Position numbers and translations under genes: made by a program. From NCBI RefSeq assembly GCF_016714285.1, contig NZ_JADJNN010000014.1, positions 62,001 through 126,000 on the forward strand: 64,000 nt of DNA, read 5' to 3'. Source of the stretch: Nannocystis sp. (lineage in GTDB: Bacteria > Myxococcota_A > Polyangia > Nannocystales > Nannocystaceae). Shown here piece by piece: positions 38,513-47,258 of the stretch; the stretch's first letter is position 1, and every line of letters begins with the position of its first letter. The notes beneath the pieces were generated by a model, which was not told the DNA's origin, made no database searches, and was given only the letters and a program-made list of their open reading frames with translations.

Positions 38513-40123
38513 ATGGCCAACGAGAACAAGCCGCTTAATGAGGCGAAGCCGAACGAACCCATCACGGCGCAGCGGTGGAATGACATGCAGCTCGCGCTCC
38601 GCAAGGAGCACATCGAGCACAGTCACAACGGGAAGTGGAAGGATGGCCAATTCTCCGGCGCTCCGCTCACCTCCGAGGGCCTCGCCGACAACGCCGTGAT
38701 CACCGCCCGCATCGCCGACGGCGCCGTCACCGGCGCCAAGGTCGACGCCGGCTCCGACTACACGGTCCGCACGCTGGGCATCACCGGCGACAAGCTGCCG
38801 CCGAGCAGCCCGGCCCTCAGCGTCGGCGGGACCACCGTCGTCTCCGGCGTCCTGCGAGCCAGCCCCGCTGGCAAGGACAGCCTGGTCGCCGGCGACGGCT
38901 ACGTCGAGGCCGGCGGCGGCGGCAACCCGCTCCGGCTCACCTCGCTGTGGTCCGGCTTCACCGACACCAAGCCCAACGCGTCCGAGATCTCGAACGACAC
39001 CAACACCTACAAGGCGCTGATGATCGTCGGCAACCGATCTGCCGGCGGTGTCCGCAAGGTCGCGCTGTGGGACCGCGTGGACGTGATGGGGCGCCTCGTC
39101 GTCGGCCCGGGCCAGGACGCAGGTCTGACCGTCAACGGCCTCGTCGACGCCGCCGCCTTCAAGACCCTCGGCGACCTCAGCAGCTCCACCCTGAACGTCG
39201 CTACCCAGGCCAACCTGGCCGCGCTCAAGGTGACCGGGACGACCAACAGCGGCCCGGTCAACATCACCGGCGCGCTGTCGGTGAGCGAGCCGATCGTCGC
39301 CGTCAAGGGCCTGCAGGTCGGCAGCACCCCGCTGCAGCCCTTCAACCGCGTGCAGATCCAGGGCGGCGGCCTGCACATGGACGGCAACCCGATCTACCTG
39401 CGGGCCAGCGTCAGCGACCAGTACGACCAACTGCGTTGGAACTCCGGCACCGACTGCGTCGATGTGTTCGGCTTCCAGGGCGCCAGCCTCGGCTACGGCA
39501 AGGGCGGCCAGTCCGCGGCCTTCACCGGGGTGCTGGCGGTGCGCGACACCTTCGTCGAGGTCGGCAGCAACGCCAACGCCCTTCGCTTCACGTCGGGCTG
39601 GTCGGACTTCCCCGCGAGCGGCACCAACCGCTCCGAGATCTCCAACGACACCGCCACCTACAAGACGCTGATGATCATCGGCAACCGATCGAACGACCCG
39701 AACGTCCGCCGCGTCAGCGTTTGGGATCGCCTCGAGGTGAACGGCCACCTCGCCGTCTCCGGCAAGGTCACCGCGAGCGCCTACAACATCCAATTCTATC
39801 AATACACCTTCGCCGCCATCAACAACGGCGCGCAGCCGCGGGACACCTTCGTCAACTACGCCGGCATGGGCTTCGTGCAGGTCTTCTCGGCCTTCGTCGT
39901 GTTCAACGGCTTTAGCCTCTTCAACAACAACGGCAACGTCAACTTCAACAGTTGGGGCGCCGCCCAGGGCGTCGGTTGCATCCCCCAGCACGCATTCGCC
40001 ACGGTGGTCAGCTACGGCACCAGCGGCGCGACGGTCAAGACCTTCTGCTCCGAATCAGACCCCAACGCCTCGGGCGACAACACCGTACTCGCCACGCTCG
40101 TCGTCATCGGCCGGACCAACTGA
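38513..40123 (+). CDS. Tail-fibre-like receptor-binding protein with duplicated domain
   Basis: A 536-residue protein. The N-terminus (about 1-80; KEHIEHSHNGKWKDGQ then GLADNAVITARIADGAVTGAKVD) has the phage-fibre anchoring style (His-rich turn and DGAVTxxKI repeats). Two related domains, residues about 138-199 and 355-417, share TSGWSxF, SEISNDTxTYKxLMIxGNRS and RxVxxWDRLEVxGxL. The C-terminal 110 residues are Asn/Phe/Gly-rich and may form the trimer tip. A strong GGAGGAG ribosome site precedes ATG 38513. It lies just upstream of the sheath-tube cluster and is the likely host/target-recognition fibre of that particle. Confidence 0.8.
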   Translation: MANENKPLNEAKPNEPITAQRWNDMQLALRKEHIEHSHNGKWKDGQFSGAPLTSEGLADNAVITARIADGAVTGAKVDAGSDYTVRTLGITGDKLPPSSPALSVGGTTVVSGVLRASPAGKDSLVAGDGYVEAGGGGNPLRLTSLWSGFTDTKPNASEISNDTNTYKALMIVGNRSAGGVRKVALWDRVDVMGRLVVGPGQDAGLTVNGLVDAAAFKTLGDLSSSTLNVATQANLAALKVTGTTNSGPVNITGALSVSEPIVAVKGLQVGSTPLQPFNRVQIQGGGLHMDGNPIYLRASVSDQYDQLRWNSGTDCVDVFGFQGASLGYGKGGQSAAFTGVLAVRDTFVEVGSNANALRFTSGWSDFPASGTNRSEISNDTATYKTLMIIGNRSNDPNVRRVSVWDRLEVNGHLAVSGKVTASAYNIQFYQYTFAAINNGAQPRDTFVNYAGMGFVQVFSAFVVFNGFSLFNNNGNVNFNSWGAAQGVGCIPQHAFATVVSYGTSGATVKTFCSESDPNASGDNTVLATLVVIGRTN

Positions 40124-40278
40124 ACCATCGCTGCCGGCGCGGGTGAGCCGTCGGGGTCGCAACTCCGGCGGCTCGGTCGCGAGCAGGGTCTTGCGCCCCG
40201 TGCCGCTCACCTTCGCCCCCGGCCCGCGGGTCCGCGGCGGCGAGGAATCATGGTAGTGTGCCGCCCTCAGGAGTATCC

Positions 40279-40455
40279 ATGCGAGATCAGCTCAGCGAGC
40301 GCCTCAACCAGCTCAAGTCCGAATTCGAGTCCGGCCAGAAGGTCCTCCGGGACCTCGAGGCCCGCCAACAAGACGTCCGCGACACCCTGCTGCGCATCGG
40401 CGGCGCGATCCAGGTGCTCGAGGAGATGTTGAAGTCCGAGGCCGCTGCCTCGTAG
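40279..40455 (+). CDS. Small coiled-coil protein
   Basis: A 58-residue acidic, fully helical protein (MRDQLSERLNQLKSEFESGQ, then VLRDLEARQQDVRDTLLRI) with heptad-like leucines through to EEMLKSEA. A CAGGAG ribosome site lies at 40268-40273. Between the fibre and the sheath, it may be a structural adaptor or chaperone of the particle; that is inference. Confidence 0.7.
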   Translation: MRDQLSERLNQLKSEFESGQKVLRDLEARQQDVRDTLLRIGGAIQVLEEMLKSEAAAS

Positions 40456-40944
40456 CAACCGCCTCGCCCGCGCCACGGAGCCGCTCCGTGGCGCGGCGAT
40501 TCACGTGGGGCCAGTGGGGCGAGGGGTGGGGCCAGTGGGGCCAGTGCCAGGGGCGGTCCGAGGTCGGGCCGTGAGCAGGTGGCGATCGATCGGCTGTGCG
40601 TTTGGTCGGGGGCGGCTCGCCCAGCCGCGTCGGTACGCGCGGCGAACGATGTCACATTCACGGCTCCGCGCGATTCGCAGCAGCAGCCCGGTGTCCTGAT
40701 GTTGTGACATGCACCGATCCGCGCCGCGAATGCGCGCAATGAGTCCAGGCGAATATGCGCAGAGTAGTCGCCGCGCAGATTCACCCATACCGACCCAGCG
40801 ATTTTCTATTGACGCTGCGACGGCTCCGGGCCTATCTTGCGACCGTTCGATTGTCAGTAGTTTCGCGCTCACGATCGACGTGAGGCGAGCAAGGAATGAG
40901 CGGGCGCGCACCCGATGCTGCGCGGTGGTCAGGCTGGAGGGTCC
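40456..40944. other. 489-bp intergenic region before the sheath gene
   Basis: It holds a 12-bp-stem terminator at its left end, then GTGGGGCCAGTGGGG-type repeats (40505-40550). The right half, 40780-40944, is more AT-rich, with the sheath gene promoter probably within it (TTTTCTATTG around 40800). No gene is recognised. Confidence 0.6.
40469..40495 (+). terminator. Terminator after the small coiled-coil gene
   Basis: Perfect 12-bp stem CGCGCCACGGAG/CTCCGTGGCGCG with a 3-base loop. No T-run follows, so the efficiency is uncertain. Confidence 0.7.
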
Positions 40945-42297
40945 ATGGGCAAGGTTCTCATCATCCCAGGTGTGTCGGTCTCGGTGGTCAAGGAAGTGCT
41001 ACCCCAGCAGCTCGCCCCGTCCGGCGTGCTCGGCCTCGTAGGATTCACGGGAGCGGCCGGCGGCGTCGGCACCGTGCGCGCCGCCAGCTGGAATCGCGTG
41101 CGCGAGCTGTGTGGCGAGGTCACGGCGCTGAGCCTCCCGGAGGCGCGTCAAGCCATCGACAACGGCGTGTCGGAGCTCGTGATCGTCTCGCTGCCGAACG
41201 CCAACTTCACGGCCGGCGCGTCGCTCAGCAACGGCGACGTCAACAAGGCGGCGATCAAGCTGAAGGCCCGGGCCGGCGGTCTGTGGGCCAACTCGCTCGA
41301 CGTGGTGGTGACCGAGCGGACGGCGAACAGCGCGGTGGTCGCGGTCGACCTGGCGATCGTTCGCCGCGGTGCCGGCGACGCCATCGAGCATCTGCGCAAC
41401 ATCGCCGCAGACAAGCTCGCCGCGGCCCTGAACGGCCTCTCGCTGGTCGCCCTCGACGGCGCCGCCGACGGCCTGCCGAAGGCCGGCACCTACCCGCTCA
41501 CCGGGGGCAAGGACGCCGCGGTCGCCGACTACCAGACGGCGCTCGACGCCCTGATCGAGGAGTCGGACGTCGATTCGGTGCTCGCCGCGGTCCAGGACTT
41601 CAGCAAGCAGGCTGATGTCGTGTCGATCTACAGCTCGGTCATCGCCCATTGCAACAACCTCAGCGGCGACGCCAAGGGCCGCATCGGCTTCGGTCAGGTC
41701 GGGCCCCAGTGGACCGTCGCCGACGCCAAGAAGGCGGTCGAGAACCTGGTCAGCGACCGCTTCGCGCTGGTCGCCCCGAACGGGGTCGTCGGCGCCGTCG
41801 CGGGCCTGGTCGGCAACCTCTCGTACTTCCAGTCGCCCACCTTCAAGGCGCTGGCCGGCCTCGGGCCGCTCGCGCGGGCGCTCAAGCTCGAGGAGCAGAC
41901 CGAGCTGCTCAAGTCCTTCATCGTGCCCGTGGCCACCGAGCGCGGCCGCGGCACGATCGTGGTCCGCGGCCTCACCACCGACGGCGACCAGATCAGCGTG
42001 CGTCGCGTGGCCGACCGGGCCGTGCGGACCATGAAGATGATCGGCGACCTGTTCATCGGCCGCCTCAACAACGCCGACGGCCGCGGCGCGCTCAAGCAGA
42101 AGCTGATCGAGGCGCTGCTGCAGATGCAGCGCGAGGGCGCCATCGTGCCCTCCACCGACGGCAAGGACCCCGCCTTCAAGGTCGACGTCTACTCGTCGCA
42201 GGAGGACTTCTCCAAGGGCATCGTGCGCGTCGACATGGCCGTCCGGCCCGTGCGCGCCATCGACTACATCTACGCCACCGTCCTGGTCCAGGTCTAA
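40945..42297 (+). CDS. Contractile tail sheath protein
   Basis: A 450-residue sheath subunit of the Mu gpL/P2 FI and injection-system type. The N-terminus (KVLIIPGVSVSVVKEVLPQQ then GVLGLVGFTGAAGGVGTV) and the C-terminal half (RGRGTIVVRGLTTDGD, VRRVADRAVRTMKMIGDLFIG, ending with VDMAVRPVRAIDYIYATV) match the family pattern of a conserved core and a C-terminal arm. It would contract to drive the tube into a target. GGAGG at 40936 precedes ATG 40945. It is the first gene of a plus-strand tail operon running to 54712. Confidence 0.88.
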   Translation: MGKVLIIPGVSVSVVKEVLPQQLAPSGVLGLVGFTGAAGGVGTVRAASWNRVRELCGEVTALSLPEARQAIDNGVSELVIVSLPNANFTAGASLSNGDVNKAAIKLKARAGGLWANSLDVVVTERTANSAVVAVDLAIVRRGAGDAIEHLRNIAADKLAAALNGLSLVALDGAADGLPKAGTYPLTGGKDAAVADYQTALDALIEESDVDSVLAAVQDFSKQADVVSIYSSVIAHCNNLSGDAKGRIGFGQVGPQWTVADAKKAVENLVSDRFALVAPNGVVGAVAGLVGNLSYFQSPTFKALAGLGPLARALKLEEQTELLKSFIVPVATERGRGTIVVRGLTTDGDQISVRRVADRAVRTMKMIGDLFIGRLNNADGRGALKQKLIEALLQMQREGAIVPSTDGKDPAFKVDVYSSQEDFSKGIVRVDMAVRPVRAIDYIYATVLVQV

Positions 42298-42312
42298 CGA
42301 GGAGCGACCGCC

Positions 42313-42702
42313 ATGCCCACGATCTACTCCGCGAATCGCAGCAGCGTCCTCGTCAATGGCACCGCCATCGAGGGCCTTCAATCGCTCGTCTACCGCGTCG
42401 TCACCGAGCGCCAGGATGTCCGCGCCATCGGCACCGACGAGCGCGTCGACGTCATCTTCGGCCTGCGCACCGTGCAGGGCGAGCTGGTGGTCCAGTCGGC
42501 CAACACCGAGCTGGACACCCACCTCACTGACCGCAGCAAGTTCCAGATCGTCGCCAACCTCAAGCGCGACGAGGCCGAGGGTGCCAAGCGGACCCTGTCC
42601 TTCGACGACTGCTTCATCGAGGGCAAGTCCTTCAGCCTGAGCTCGGGTGGTTCGGTCAGCACGACCTACACCTTCACGGCAACCCGCGCCCGCGAGGAGT
42701 AA
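42313..42702 (+). CDS. Tail tube protein-like
   Basis: A 129-residue beta-rich protein directly after the sheath gene, the usual place for the tube subunit (Mu gpM-like/T4 gp19-like). It contains two lobes (SSVLVNGTAIEGLQSLVYRV, QGELVVQSANTELDTHL) and a C-terminal TYTFTATRAREE. Sequence similarity is weak, and the assignment rests on size, position and beta pattern. GAGGAGCG ribosome site before ATG 42313. Confidence 0.65.
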   Translation: MPTIYSANRSSVLVNGTAIEGLQSLVYRVVTERQDVRAIGTDERVDVIFGLRTVQGELVVQSANTELDTHLTDRSKFQIVANLKRDEAEGAKRTLSFDDCFIEGKSFSLSSGGSVSTTYTFTATRAREE

Positions 42703-42705
42703 GGC

Positions 42706-43476
42706 TTGGACCAGGGCTGGCAGACGGTCGATATCGACGGCCGGCGCTTCGCCGTCCGGCGCGTCGCCGCTGCCGCTGGCCCCGCGCTCGAGGTCGAGCG
42801 ATCGCCGACCGATCGCGTCCGGCTCCGGCCCTGGTGTCTCGACGACCACCTCTCCGCGCTCGACCGCCACGCCCACCACGACGGCCAGGCGCCGCGACTC
42901 GATCCCGACGGCCTCGCCGCCGAGATCCTCGCCCGCACCAGCGACCCGCCTCTCGACGCCGCATCGGCGTCGGAGCTCGCGCCGCTGGCGTTGTGGTGGG
43001 CGAGCGGCGGCGATTCGCCGGTGCCCGCGTCGGCGCCGTCCGGGCTGCGCGCGTGGTCCAGCCTGGACCGCGCGCGTGCCCTCGACGCGTGCACCGACCC
43101 GGCCACCGGCCGGCTCGCGCTCGGCAGCTACCTGCGGGCCATGATCGCCGCCAGCACCCGCGAGGCGCCGCCCGCCGCCGCGTCGCTCGCCCTCCTCGAC
43201 GCCGTCACGGAGCTCAACACGCCCGCGATCGACATGTCCGAAGGGCCAGGCTCGCAGGCGCTGGCGCAGGTGACCTTGCGCCTGTGTCGCGCGCTCGGCT
43301 GGACGCCGGGGCAGGTGTGGTCGGCCCCGGCGGCCGAGGTCGATCGTGTCCTCGCGCTGCTCGACCGCCTCGAGGCCCCTGCGCCTGCGCCTGCGCCCGC
43401 GCCCGCGCCCGCGCAGCGGCGTGGCGGCCTCGCGGCGTACCCCGACGCCGTGATCATCGAGGTGGGCGAAGGATGA
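42706..43476 (+). CDS. Tail-locus protein of unknown function
   Basis: A 256-residue protein with an N-terminal beta hairpin region (GWQTVDIDGRRFAVRRV; RVRLRPWCLDD), a helical centre and a Pro/Ala repeat (APAPAPAPAP) before the end. The TTG at 42706, with GAGGAG six bases upstream, gives a start just three bases past the previous stop. The stop overlaps the next start (ATGA), so it is in the same coupled operon. Its position between tube and hub corresponds to the tail-assembly chaperone/tape-measure region of phages, but I do not recognise either in it. Confidence 0.65.
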   Translation: MDQGWQTVDIDGRRFAVRRVAAAAGPALEVERSPTDRVRLRPWCLDDHLSALDRHAHHDGQAPRLDPDGLAAEILARTSDPPLDAASASELAPLALWWASGGDSPVPASAPSGLRAWSSLDRARALDACTDPATGRLALGSYLRAMIAASTREAPPAAASLALLDAVTELNTPAIDMSEGPGSQALAQVTLRLCRALGWTPGQVWSAPAAEVDRVLALLDRLEAPAPAPAPAPAPAQRRGGLAAYPDAVIIEVGEG

Positions 43477-44878
43477 TCGCGGTCACCTCGCAGGAGCTGC
43501 TCGATCGCCTCGAGCGGCCGCTCCGCGTCGCTCTCGGCGCATGGCCGGGTGTACCGCCCGAGCTCGCCGCGGCTGTGCCCTCCGGGCCGTCGCACGCCGG
43601 TGCTTCGGCGTCTGCGTCCTCGCCATCCGAGGTCGCGGCTGGGCCCGCGTCGCCGATCCGGTCGAGCGCCGCGGCACCGGCAGCGACCGCGTCCGCGTCG
43701 ACCGCGGCGCTCGACCGGCGTGAGTCGGTGCCGGCTGTCGCGGCAGCACCGGTCGCGCCGGCTGTCGCGGCAGCACCGGTCGCGCCGGCTGTCGCGGCAG
43801 CACCGGTCGCGCCGGCTGTCGCGGCAGCACCGGTCGCGCCGGCTGTCGCGGCAGCACCGGCCGCGCCGCCCGTCGCGGCAGCACCGGTCGCGCCGCCCGT
43901 CGCAGTGACCGCGTCGTCGGTCGCGGCGGCACCGATCGCGCCGCCCGTCGTAGCGGCCGCGTCGTCGGTCGCGGCAGCACCGATCGCGTCGTCGATCGCG
44001 GCCGCGGCGTCGCTCGCTGCGCCGGCACCCGCTGTCACGTCGCCCGCCACCGTCGCGTCGTCGGTCACAGTCCACAGCCCCGCCGCGCCGTTGCGGCCGG
44101 CGTCCGCCGCCGCCGCTCCGGCGCTGCCCCGCGAGTCGTCGTCGGCCGAGCCCGCGGCCCTCGCCGCGCCGCCGCTCGCTGCATCCGCGTCGATCTCGTC
44201 GACGCAGGTACCGGCTCCCCCCGCGCTCGCGCCGGCCCCGGCTCCCGTAGCGACCTCGGCCGCCGACAGCGTCGTCGCGCGGCCCGCCCTGTTCCGTCCG
44301 CTGCAGCGCGCCGCGCCCTCACCTCCGCCCGCACGGCGCGTCGACTTGGCCCCGGCCGCGCCGCCCTCCGTCGCCGCTGCACCCGCGACCGCGAGCGTCG
44401 CGTCGACCCTCACATCCGCAGCCGTGGCGAACCTCGCCGAGTCGGTGGTGAGCGCCTCGCCGCCCGCGCCCCCCGCGATCGCGACCCCCGCGACCCCCGC
44501 GATCGCCTTGCTGCCCCCCGTCGCGCCCGCGGCCCCGCCGGGTCCGTCCGCGACCCTTCGCCCCGAGCCATCGCCACCCGCGCCGCTGCGCCTGCAGGCC
44601 CGCGAGGTCGCGCCGCCGCGCCGCGCCCTCCAGTTCGAGGCGCTCGCGCAGCCCGCCGTTACCAGTCCCGAAGGACATGTCACAAGCGACATGTCCGTTG
44701 CGACAGCCACGCCCGCGGTCCCGATCAGCGGCGCCCAGGCCCCGGCCACGCCCGCTGAGCCGAGCCCGCGGCGTGAGGCCCCGCGTCGCTCCCCGCCGCG
44801 ATCGATCGCCACCAGTTCGAGGACGTCCTGGTCGAAATCCTCCGCGCCGCCGCGCGTCGCCACGGGGTCGAGGTCTGA
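43473..44878 (+). CDS. Ala/Pro-rich tail-locus protein (apparent frameshift)
   Basis: A protein of about 468 residues. A short N-terminal helix (MIAVTSQELLDRLERPLRVAL) is followed by an Ala/Pro/Val-rich region with 9-residue repeats (PAVAAAPVA; 27-bp DNA units at 43736-43900), a copy of the TSPEGHV...DMSVAT hairpin-family peptide (44661-44705), and a C-terminus HQFEDVLVEILRAAARRHGVEV that is in another frame. One extra C in CTCCCCGCC (44789-44796) restores the frame and gives the stop TGA 44876-44878, which overlaps the next ATG. Without it the frame runs through the next gene. Possible linker or length-determining protein; function unknown. Confidence 0.65.
43736..43900. repeat. 27-bp tandem repeats encoding PAVAAAPVA units
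   Basis: Units of 27 bases (GCGGCAGCACCGGTCGCGCC plus GGCTGTC) are repeated about five times, then degenerate to further variants up to about 44000. They preserve the frame of the Ala/Pro-rich tail-locus gene. Confidence 0.9.
44661..44705. repeat. Hairpin-family copy inside a coding sequence (in frame)
   Basis: AGTCCC, GAAGGACATGTC, AAGCGACATGTCCGTTGCGAC. It shares CATGTCCGTTGCGAC (15 bases) with units 3-4 of the 36-bp array at 10980-11000, and reads TSPEGHVTSDMSVAT, like the array's TCPCGQVCMSFAT. Confidence 0.65.
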
Positions 44879-45897
44879 TGCCGCAGAACGTCCCCACCTC
44901 GACGATCCGGATCGACCAGCAGGCGCTCGGTGGGGCGAGCAGCGAGCTGCTGCTCCTGCGCGTGCGCTGCGAGACCGGCATGGACGGCGTCGGCGTCTGC
45001 GAGCTCGAGCTCATCGTCCCCGCCGGCGCCAGCCTGCCCGCGCCGGGCCAGCCGCTGACCGTCGCGCTCGGCCTCGACGGCAGCGAGTCCGACGTGTTCA
45101 GCGGCGAGATCGAGGCCGTGCAGGTCGGCGAGAGCTGGGTCCGCGTCGTCGCCAGCGACGCCCGCGCGCGCCTGGCCTGCACCTACCTCACCGGCAGCTA
45201 CGAGGCCCAGGGCCCCGGCAAGATCGTCCGCGACCTGCTCGGCCAGGCGAAGGTCCAGGTCGGCAGCGCCGCCGACGGCCCCGAGCTCGCCAGCTACGTC
45301 GTGTTCCCCCAGCTCTCGGTGCTGCGGCACATCGAGCGCCTCGCCGAGCTCATGGGCGCCGACCTGTTCATCGACGCCAAGGGCAAGGCCAACTTCGTCG
45401 CTGGCGATCAGCAGGGCGCCAGCGTCGAGCTGCGCTACGGCGTCGATCTGCTGTCCGCCGCGCTCGAGCGCTCCGGCTCGGTCCGCGCGGGCGTCGAGGT
45501 GTGGGGCGAGGGCGCCGCGAGCACCCAGGGCAGCGACAAGGCCCACTGGCTACCCGACGATCTGGGCGGCGTGAAGGGCAGCGCCACCGTGGCGAGCGCG
45601 CGCAGCTACGCGAGCAGCGGACCGCGCACCGCCTTCGTGCAGGACGGGGCGCTGCGCACTGGCAGCGCCGTCGGCGACGCCGCGAAGGGCCGCGCCGCCG
45701 CCCTCGACCGACCGCTGCGCGGCGTCATCGAGGCCATCGGCCTCGCCCGGGTCGCCCCCACCGACACCATCACGCTGTCCTCGCTGCCGGACGGTCACCC
45801 GCTCGCCGCGATCCTCGAGCGGGGCACGCTGCGTGTCCGCCGCGTGCGTCACCAGCTCGACGGCGTCCGCGGCTTCACCACCAGGCTGGAGTTCTAG
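44878..45897 (+). CDS. Tail hub protein, late-control gpD/gp27-like
   Basis: A 339-residue hub protein. It begins with a beta-rich domain (STIRIDQQALGGASSELLLL, VCELELIVPAGASL), then FSGEIEAVQVGESW, RVVASDARARLAC and IERLAELMGADLFID, in the order of the P2 gpD/VgrG N-terminal (gp27) fold. It ends with VRRVRHQLDGVRGFTTRLEF, typical of the family's C-terminus. It forms the trimeric base that attaches spike and tube. Its start ATG 44878 overlaps the preceding stop by one base (TGATG). Confidence 0.85.
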   Translation: MPQNVPTSTIRIDQQALGGASSELLLLRVRCETGMDGVGVCELELIVPAGASLPAPGQPLTVALGLDGSESDVFSGEIEAVQVGESWVRVVASDARARLACTYLTGSYEAQGPGKIVRDLLGQAKVQVGSAADGPELASYVVFPQLSVLRHIERLAELMGADLFIDAKGKANFVAGDQQGASVELRYGVDLLSAALERSGSVRAGVEVWGEGAASTQGSDKAHWLPDDLGGVKGSATVASARSYASSGPRTAFVQDGALRTGSAVGDAAKGRAAALDRPLRGVIEAIGLARVAPTDTITLSSLPDGHPLAAILERGTLRVRRVRHQLDGVRGFTTRLEF

Positions 45898-45899
45898 GC

Positions 45900-47258
45900 A
45901 TGCCCGTACGCATCGGCAGCATCGAGCTCACCGGCCTGCAGGACATCCGCACCCAGGACGCCCGCAGCCTCGTGCAGCAGCGCGGCCCGGGCCAGGCCGG
46001 CAGCGTCGCCCAGGACCTCGGACGCGAGCCCGTCGTCGTCACCATGGAGGGCCTGCTGCTCGGCGACGATCCGCACGCCGCGCTCGAGGAGCTGCGCCAG
46101 GCCCAGACCGACGCGCGCCCGCTGGCCTTCGCCGCCGACGCGATCGCCGGCGCCGCGCTGACCGACGTGCTCATCGAGGACCTGCAAGTCCGCCAGCTCT
46201 CCGGCTACCGCGAGCGCTACCACTTCTATCTCCGCGTCCGCGAGTACACCGAGCCGCCCGAGCCCGCCGGGGCCAGCCTGGCCGATGTCGACGCGGGCAT
46301 CGACGCCGACGCCGCGGCCTGGAACGAGGGCGCTCTCGGGGCTGTCGCGGTGCTGCAGGACCCGAGCTCGATCGCCAGCGCCGTCGCCGACAACCCCGGT
46401 CTGCTCGCCCAGCTCAGCGCCGGTGAGATCGGCGGCGTGCTGCAGCAGGCCGCGGGCGCCCTCTCGGGCGGCGACTTCGCCGGCGTCATGCGGGCGCTCG
46501 GCCAGATCGACACCCAGAAGTTCGTCTCGGTCATCACCGACCTCGCCAGCGCCGACAGCTTCGGCGACTTCATGGAGAAGCTCGCGGGCGAGGGCATCGA
46601 CCTGCTCGAGGAGCTCACCGGCGTCGACCTCGGCGCCGCCGCCAGCCTCATCAAGGCGATCGCCGGCGGCAGCGACTTCCTCGCCAAGCTGCAGGAGGTC
46701 GGTCGCCGCGCCAGCGAGCTCGGCGGCGTGATCGCCGGCTTCGATCCCAGCCTCGGCGCCGCCCCCTTCCTGCGTCCGAACGGCACCACCCCGCGCGACG
46801 TCGTCGGCAGCGTCGACGAGCTCATCGTCGCCGTCGACGAGCTGTTCAAGACCGACACCGTCGCCGCGCTCGCCGACCTCGCCCAGCAGTTCGGCATCGG
46901 CGGCGCCCTCACGACCGCCTTCGACGGCCTCATCGCCGCGCTGCAGCAGGCCGACCAGTGGCTTTCGAAGCTCGAGGAGCCGCTGACCAAGGCGCTCGGG
47001 ATCGCCAACACCGTCAAGGGCCTGATCGACGCCATCGTCGGCCTCGGCACCACCGGCAGCAAGCCGGCGCTGCGGCTCCCGCCCGCCGCCGGATCGATCC
47101 TCATGACCGCCTCCGAGATCGCCGCCGCCGTCGGCCGCGTCCTCGCCGGTCTGCCGCGTTACACCGAGGAGGTCGTGCCCGTGCGCGACGCCCTCGCCGG
47201 CCTCGTCACCACCGCCGGGACCCTGCGCGACCAGGTCCAGGGAGGCGCCCCGCCGTGA
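45900..47258 (+). CDS. gpN/DNA-circulation-like tail protein with long helical C-terminus
   Basis: A 452-residue protein. The first 125 residues (RIGSIELTGLQDI, then EPVVVTMEGLLLGDDPHAAL, FYLRVREYTEPPEP) resemble the N-terminal domain of Mu gp43-like tail proteins, also called DNA-circularisation N-terminal. The rest is helical with repeating Ala/Leu segments (GVLQQAAGALSGGDFAGVM; LEELTGVDLGAAASLIKAI). It could be a baseplate protein with a short tape-measure-like C-terminus. Start ATG 45900; the stop overlaps the next GTG (GTGA). Confidence 0.7.
   Translation: MPVRIGSIELTGLQDIRTQDARSLVQQRGPGQAGSVAQDLGREPVVVTMEGLLLGDDPHAALEELRQAQTDARPLAFAADAIAGAALTDVLIEDLQVRQLSGYRERYHFYLRVREYTEPPEPAGASLADVDAGIDADAAAWNEGALGAVAVLQDPSSIASAVADNPGLLAQLSAGEIGGVLQQAAGALSGGDFAGVMRALGQIDTQKFVSVITDLASADSFGDFMEKLAGEGIDLLEELTGVDLGAAASLIKAIAGGSDFLAKLQEVGRRASELGGVIAGFDPSLGAAPFLRPNGTTPRDVVGSVDELIVAVDELFKTDTVAALADLAQQFGIGGALTTAFDGLIAALQQADQWLSKLEEPLTKALGIANTVKGLIDAIVGLGTTGSKPALRLPPAAGSILMTASEIAAAVGRVLAGLPRYTEEVVPVRDALAGLVTTAGTLRDQVQGGAPP

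Noticed and set aside
42834..47258. A continuous 1,474-codon frame that would fuse the Ala/Pro protein with the gpN-like protein
   Set aside because: Between 44880 and 45900 that frame is Arg-rich noise antiphase to the convincing hub gene; a one-base shift near 44790 explains the data better.
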